A program made the position numbers and the translations under genes. The notes below the pieces were generated by a model that searched no databases, was not told the DNA's origin, and saw only the letters and a list, made by a program, of their open reading frames with translations. A stretch of 64,000 nucleotides of DNA from Ovis canadensis (taxonomy: Eukaryota; Chordata; Mammalia; Artiodactyla; Bovidae), in NCBI RefSeq assembly GCF_042477335.2, contig NC_091263.1:68814501-68878500 (forward strand), given 5' to 3'. Shown here one piece after another: positions 60,426 through 64,000 of this stretch. The first letter of the stretch is position 1; each line of letters opens with the position of its first letter.

Positions 60426-61034
60426 GCCTGTGTGTTCTGGTGAGCTGCTTTTTTCCAAGAGGGATTCTTCATGAAGGGCGTGCAGGCACAGCCTCTCTCT
60501 CGGGGGTGGCACGTGGCACCACGCTCACAGGTTTGTTCCCTGAAGCCGCTAGCCCTGTTCCTAGCTGTAAGCTGGCTCGCTTTCTGTGAATCACGAGGAA
60601 ACCAGGCGTCAGAGCGCACTAAAGCGGGAATGCAAAGCCACCATCGCAGCTGTAAATGCTGCCGCAGCATGTGTTCCGCAGGTGGCGTGCAGAGGAGGCT
60701 GTCGCCACATGGAAGGACACTAGCCTTCTGTCTCTTGTTTTCTGCAGAAAGAGCATTCTCAAAGGGCATGTAGCCACGTGGCAGAGCCACATCGAGCCAC
60801 CTGCCAGGGCGCCATCGACTCCCACGGTCACCGGGACACACTCTTTGCCAGGCTGTCCTTCCAGGGGACCTTTGTTGGTTCAGGAAGATCTACAGCAGCT
60901 CCTTCCTGGAGGAGTTTCAGGGCTGCGTCTCCAACATCTACGATCCTCCCACACTGACCAATGGCCTCTGGGGGGACCTGCTAAAAGAGGACCTGGTGTG
61001 AGGGGCCTTTGGCTGTCTCCCCCATTTTGCCCAC
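60426..61034. other. Intergenic with an unidentified exon-like segment
   Basis: Unique sequence. 60884-61001 (+) follows a TTGGTTCAG acceptor-like site and encodes KIYSSSFLEEFQGCVSNIYD, ending KEDLV and TGA. The FQGCVSNIY part recalls the end of laminin-G domains, but the match is short. No gene is called. Confidence 0.3.
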
Positions 61035-61989
61035 TGTTACCAGGGTCCAGCCCCGGTGGATCCAGGATAATTCGAAGTGGGGATGGCGTCAGCGAGGAGA
61101 AACTTATTCATTTAGAGATATGAGATTAGATTAAGGAAGAAATAGTATAGTAGGAAATTTAGATGGAGAAAAGGAGGCTGAATAATTTGGTTTACAGGGA
61201 AAACAAATAAAACCTTGAAACGAGAGGTTTGCGCCATCTACATTAGGCCACCGGCACCCACTTGAATATTGAAGGGTGCCCCACCTTAGGCTCCCTTTCG
61301 CGTGGATCTTAGCAGCCAGGGCAAGTAAGTAGATGCGGTGAGCCTCCCCGCTCCAGATGGGAATTCCGCCGAAAAAGGGGAGAAAAGAAAGACATGGGGA
61401 AGCCCAGCATCGGTGCAAGACTCCAAAAACTCCACTCTCAAAATCAGCTTATATACCCCAAGTTGTACATAAAGAAATAATGGAATATGCAGAGTTATGC
61501 AGGGGCAGCAGTCCTGACCCTCATTGAGACCAGGCTTTCTTTTTGGATACCCTCCCGTATACAAAAGGTCTCAGGTGGTTTACATTATCTTCTGGCCAAG
61601 AGGGCTGTTAACATTTTTATGGCTCTCTTCCTGGATAATTTTCTATCAACCAGAAAACTCCTTTTCCCTAGAAGTGTTTTTTCTTTACTCTACATCACCC
61701 TCAAAGTACTAAATAAAGTTACATTCCTGTAGAACAAAGGTGCAGTGGGTTATAACAGAAAGTACTTAACTCAAAGATCTAATGTTGCTAATACCAGGTC
61801 TACTACCTGTTTTTCTATATACCAACCATCTCTACAAATAAAAGATATGAAAATACGGCAGCAAGTATTGGCTCAACAAATGAAACCTTTAATCAGTCCT
61901 ATTCTAATGATTTTGACTCCTCGGAAGCCCCTACATTCCTAGGATGTTTTAAGCTTCCTGTGCCTCCCGTGGTCGGGAGGCCTCAAACA
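61035..61989 (-). mobile_element. Solo LTR related to the one at 40835, reverse
   Basis: Read on the - strand it shares the 3' portion of the first LTR: TATATAAGC, CCCATGTC...CTTTCTT, GAATTCCCATCTGGAGC, ATTATTCAGCCTCCTTTTCT and GGATCCACCGGGGCTGGACC near the end. It begins TGTTTGAGG and ends GGTAACA. A target duplication was not evident. No internal viral genes. Confidence 0.75.
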
Positions 61990-64000
61990 GTCACATGCGC
62001 AGCTGTACGAGTCCCGTAGGCAGGCTAGAAAGCCATCAGAGGGGCTTTTGGATTGAAACACTCTTTCAAATGCAGAAGATTAAAGCCCTGAGTTGACTTT
62101 TTTCAGAGTGTGTCACAAGAGTGGAAAAGCAGAGTACAAAGGCCAGCAGACTTTGGTTTTTTGGGGTACATGCTCAGGAAATACCAGGGGGAAGCCCTGA
62201 GATTTGACTCGCCTTGCCCATCAGATCTCTGCCGCATGACCTTGTCACGGGTGGGATTCCTCACGCTGGCTCCCGGCACACTGCTACAATGAGAGGAAGG
62301 AAATCTGCAGGCCTTCAGGCACCCCGAAGCCGTGGTGTTTGGGGTGAAGGGCTAGGATTTTCTCCCAGAAGTGCTCCCTGCCCGTCCCAGTGCACCACAG
62401 GGCGCCAGCGTCCTCGGGGGCCTTGCTTAGGGTGTTGGTGCCTCATTTCCTTGTTGTAGCATCAGGGTTTCTCTGCCTTGGGAACTAACAAATTTAGAAT
62501 CTCTAAGGATGTCGTCGCTCTCATCCAGACCCCCTGGTTGCCATTGGTCACGTGCTTCACACGCTGGTTCTCACCTCTCAGCTTCATGGTGTAAGAAGAT
62601 GGGGACAGGCCTGAGTGGCCCTCGCAGCTAACGATCCCAGTGGCAAAACTTCCGTTCCTTCTTGGGGAGCAGCACATTTTGTTTGATTAATTAAACAATA
62701 TATTTTATATTTTTTCTAAAATACAGTTTATATTTTATAACATATATATAATTATTTATAACATATAAAATATATTTTATAACTTAGTGTGCCCATTGCA
62801 GAATATTTGAAAAGTACACAGATGTGTACAGATCATTTCCTGTTCCATCAGGATGGTGACCGGGACCATCATGAGACCTTTCCTGCCCAGTGAGCTTCAT
62901 TTACTCCTGGGCTTTTTCAGCTGGCTTCCTAGGGAGGACAAAGTCTCCAGCCCAGCCACAGTTTCTGTCCCCTGACAATTCTTCCTTCTTAACAGTTTTG
63001 AAATTCAGATTTGTTTTGAAATTCGTATTTTTAATGTTGCTGTGTGTTGGAAAATTGCAAGGGACAGTTGGAGGCATGTCTTTCAAACACCTTTGATAGA
63101 ATCAGGAACATGTGGGCTGTCTCTACATGCTTTTTAGAAAAGTAGGAAAATTAAAATGAGAAAGTAGTAGACACAAACCTTTTTTCTACTGTGAAAGTGT
63201 TCCTGATCATTAAATATGCTTTGAAAAATAGGCTTTTTAACAGCTATGTTATATTCCACCTCAAAGCTGTACTAGTTTGATTACTTAAGGAAAGATTTTT
63301 TAGAAGCAAAAATTAAATGTGGGAATTAGAATCCCTTGCTACCTCCTGCCTCTGGAGGGGCCCAGGGAGGGTAGATGTGTTGGGGGAGGTTTCCCACCAG
63401 CTCTAGATACTGGATCTAGCTTGTCTAGACTTGGTGAGCAGTCTATGCTCTTGGTTCCCAGGGTCACTTTCCCTTAGTTGAAAATCACAGATTCAACATG
63501 AGTTACATCAGAATTGCTCTCGGCTCATTGCCACTGTTCTGAGGAGAGGCAGTGTAAGTGTTGGACCTGAAGGTCTTGTCAGGAGAACACCACCTAACTC
63601 GAATTACCCAAAGCATCTTTTTATGTGATGTAGTAATTCAAACACAAATTATAGTCCACAATTGAAAAAAAATTCATGGAAACATTAAGTTGAAGATGAC
63701 ATTATTTGTTTATAAATGAATTAGTAGTTTTGTTGTTTTTTCCCCTAAACTGATCTTGTTAAAGGAAAGAATAAGTTCTAGCCCTATTTTTCATTAAGAT
63801 TATTAGCAACTTGTATATTTTACTACTGAAGATTTTTAAAGTAACTAGGACTTTTTAAAATGTAATATACCTGTAGATCTTCTAGAAGAAGATCTGATTT
63901 TGGTTAGGAAAGCAAGTTGGAGGAAATACATGTAGTATCCTTTCCACACACTTGTGCACCTTCCCAGAGTCAGGCATTGTGCAGATGTCTGTATGTATGG
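61990..64000. other. Intergenic, nothing recognised
   Basis: 2 kb without a recognised gene. An extremely AT-rich stretch lies at 62690-62785. No kinesin or zinc-finger exon was seen. Confidence 0.4.

Overview
The window looks like mammalian chromosomal DNA from a ruminant, most likely a bovid. It carries several ruminant-restricted repeat families (BovB LINEs, Bov-tA-type tRNA-derived SINEs, a second longer ruminant SINE type, ruminant-type ERV LTRs) and intron-split vertebrate genes. The gene order ZDHHC3 (+), TGM4 remnant (-), TMEM42 (-) mirrors the human 3p21.31 neighbourhood. The species and chromosome are inferred, not proven.

Region 1-27.8 kb: the 3' half of ZDHHC3, a Golgi palmitoyl-transferase, on the + strand. 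Four internal coding exons (521-10804) are followed by two alternative terminal exons, at 13000-13158 and 25362-25625. Both terminal exons start with the same tripeptide and share a pattern of W, K, FG, FSL, W and PF residues, so they look like an ancient duplicated last exon giving two C-tails. A very GC-rich minisatellite lies just upstream of the second one. The introns hold SINEs, L1 pieces and small tandem duplications.

Region 27.8-38.5 kb: the C-terminal end of a transglutaminase that matches TGM4 (two exon remnants, one frameshifted) is squeezed beside a BovB fragment. The complete three-exon TMEM42 gene (159 aa, -) follows. Its CpG-rich promoter carries two CACGTG boxes and two CCAAT boxes. 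Nearly all of TGM4 is missing between TMEM42 and ZDHHC3, so the gene appears lost here.

Region 38.5-48.7 kb: gene-poor and repeat-rich. It includes an ERVK-like solo LTR inserted in a SINE with a 6-bp target duplication. The neighbour expected from human synteny (KIF15) was not recognised in the window.

Region 48.7-53.5 kb: the most interesting feature, an intronless full-length copy of NEDD9 (HEF1/CasL), 817 codons, on the - strand. It is bounded by an exact 13-bp target-site duplication and a 17-nt poly(A) tract, so it is a processed retrocopy. The reading frame is open from the SH3 domain to the last residue. About 280 nt upstream of the ATG came with it, including GC-box, CCAAT and TATA-like motifs. 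It is a candidate functional retrogene that brought its own promoter.

Region 53.5-64 kb: intergenic. It holds SINEs, a 2.3-kb BovB LINE (-) with a 52-bp L1 insertion inside it, a second LTR related to the first (-), and unassigned sequence.
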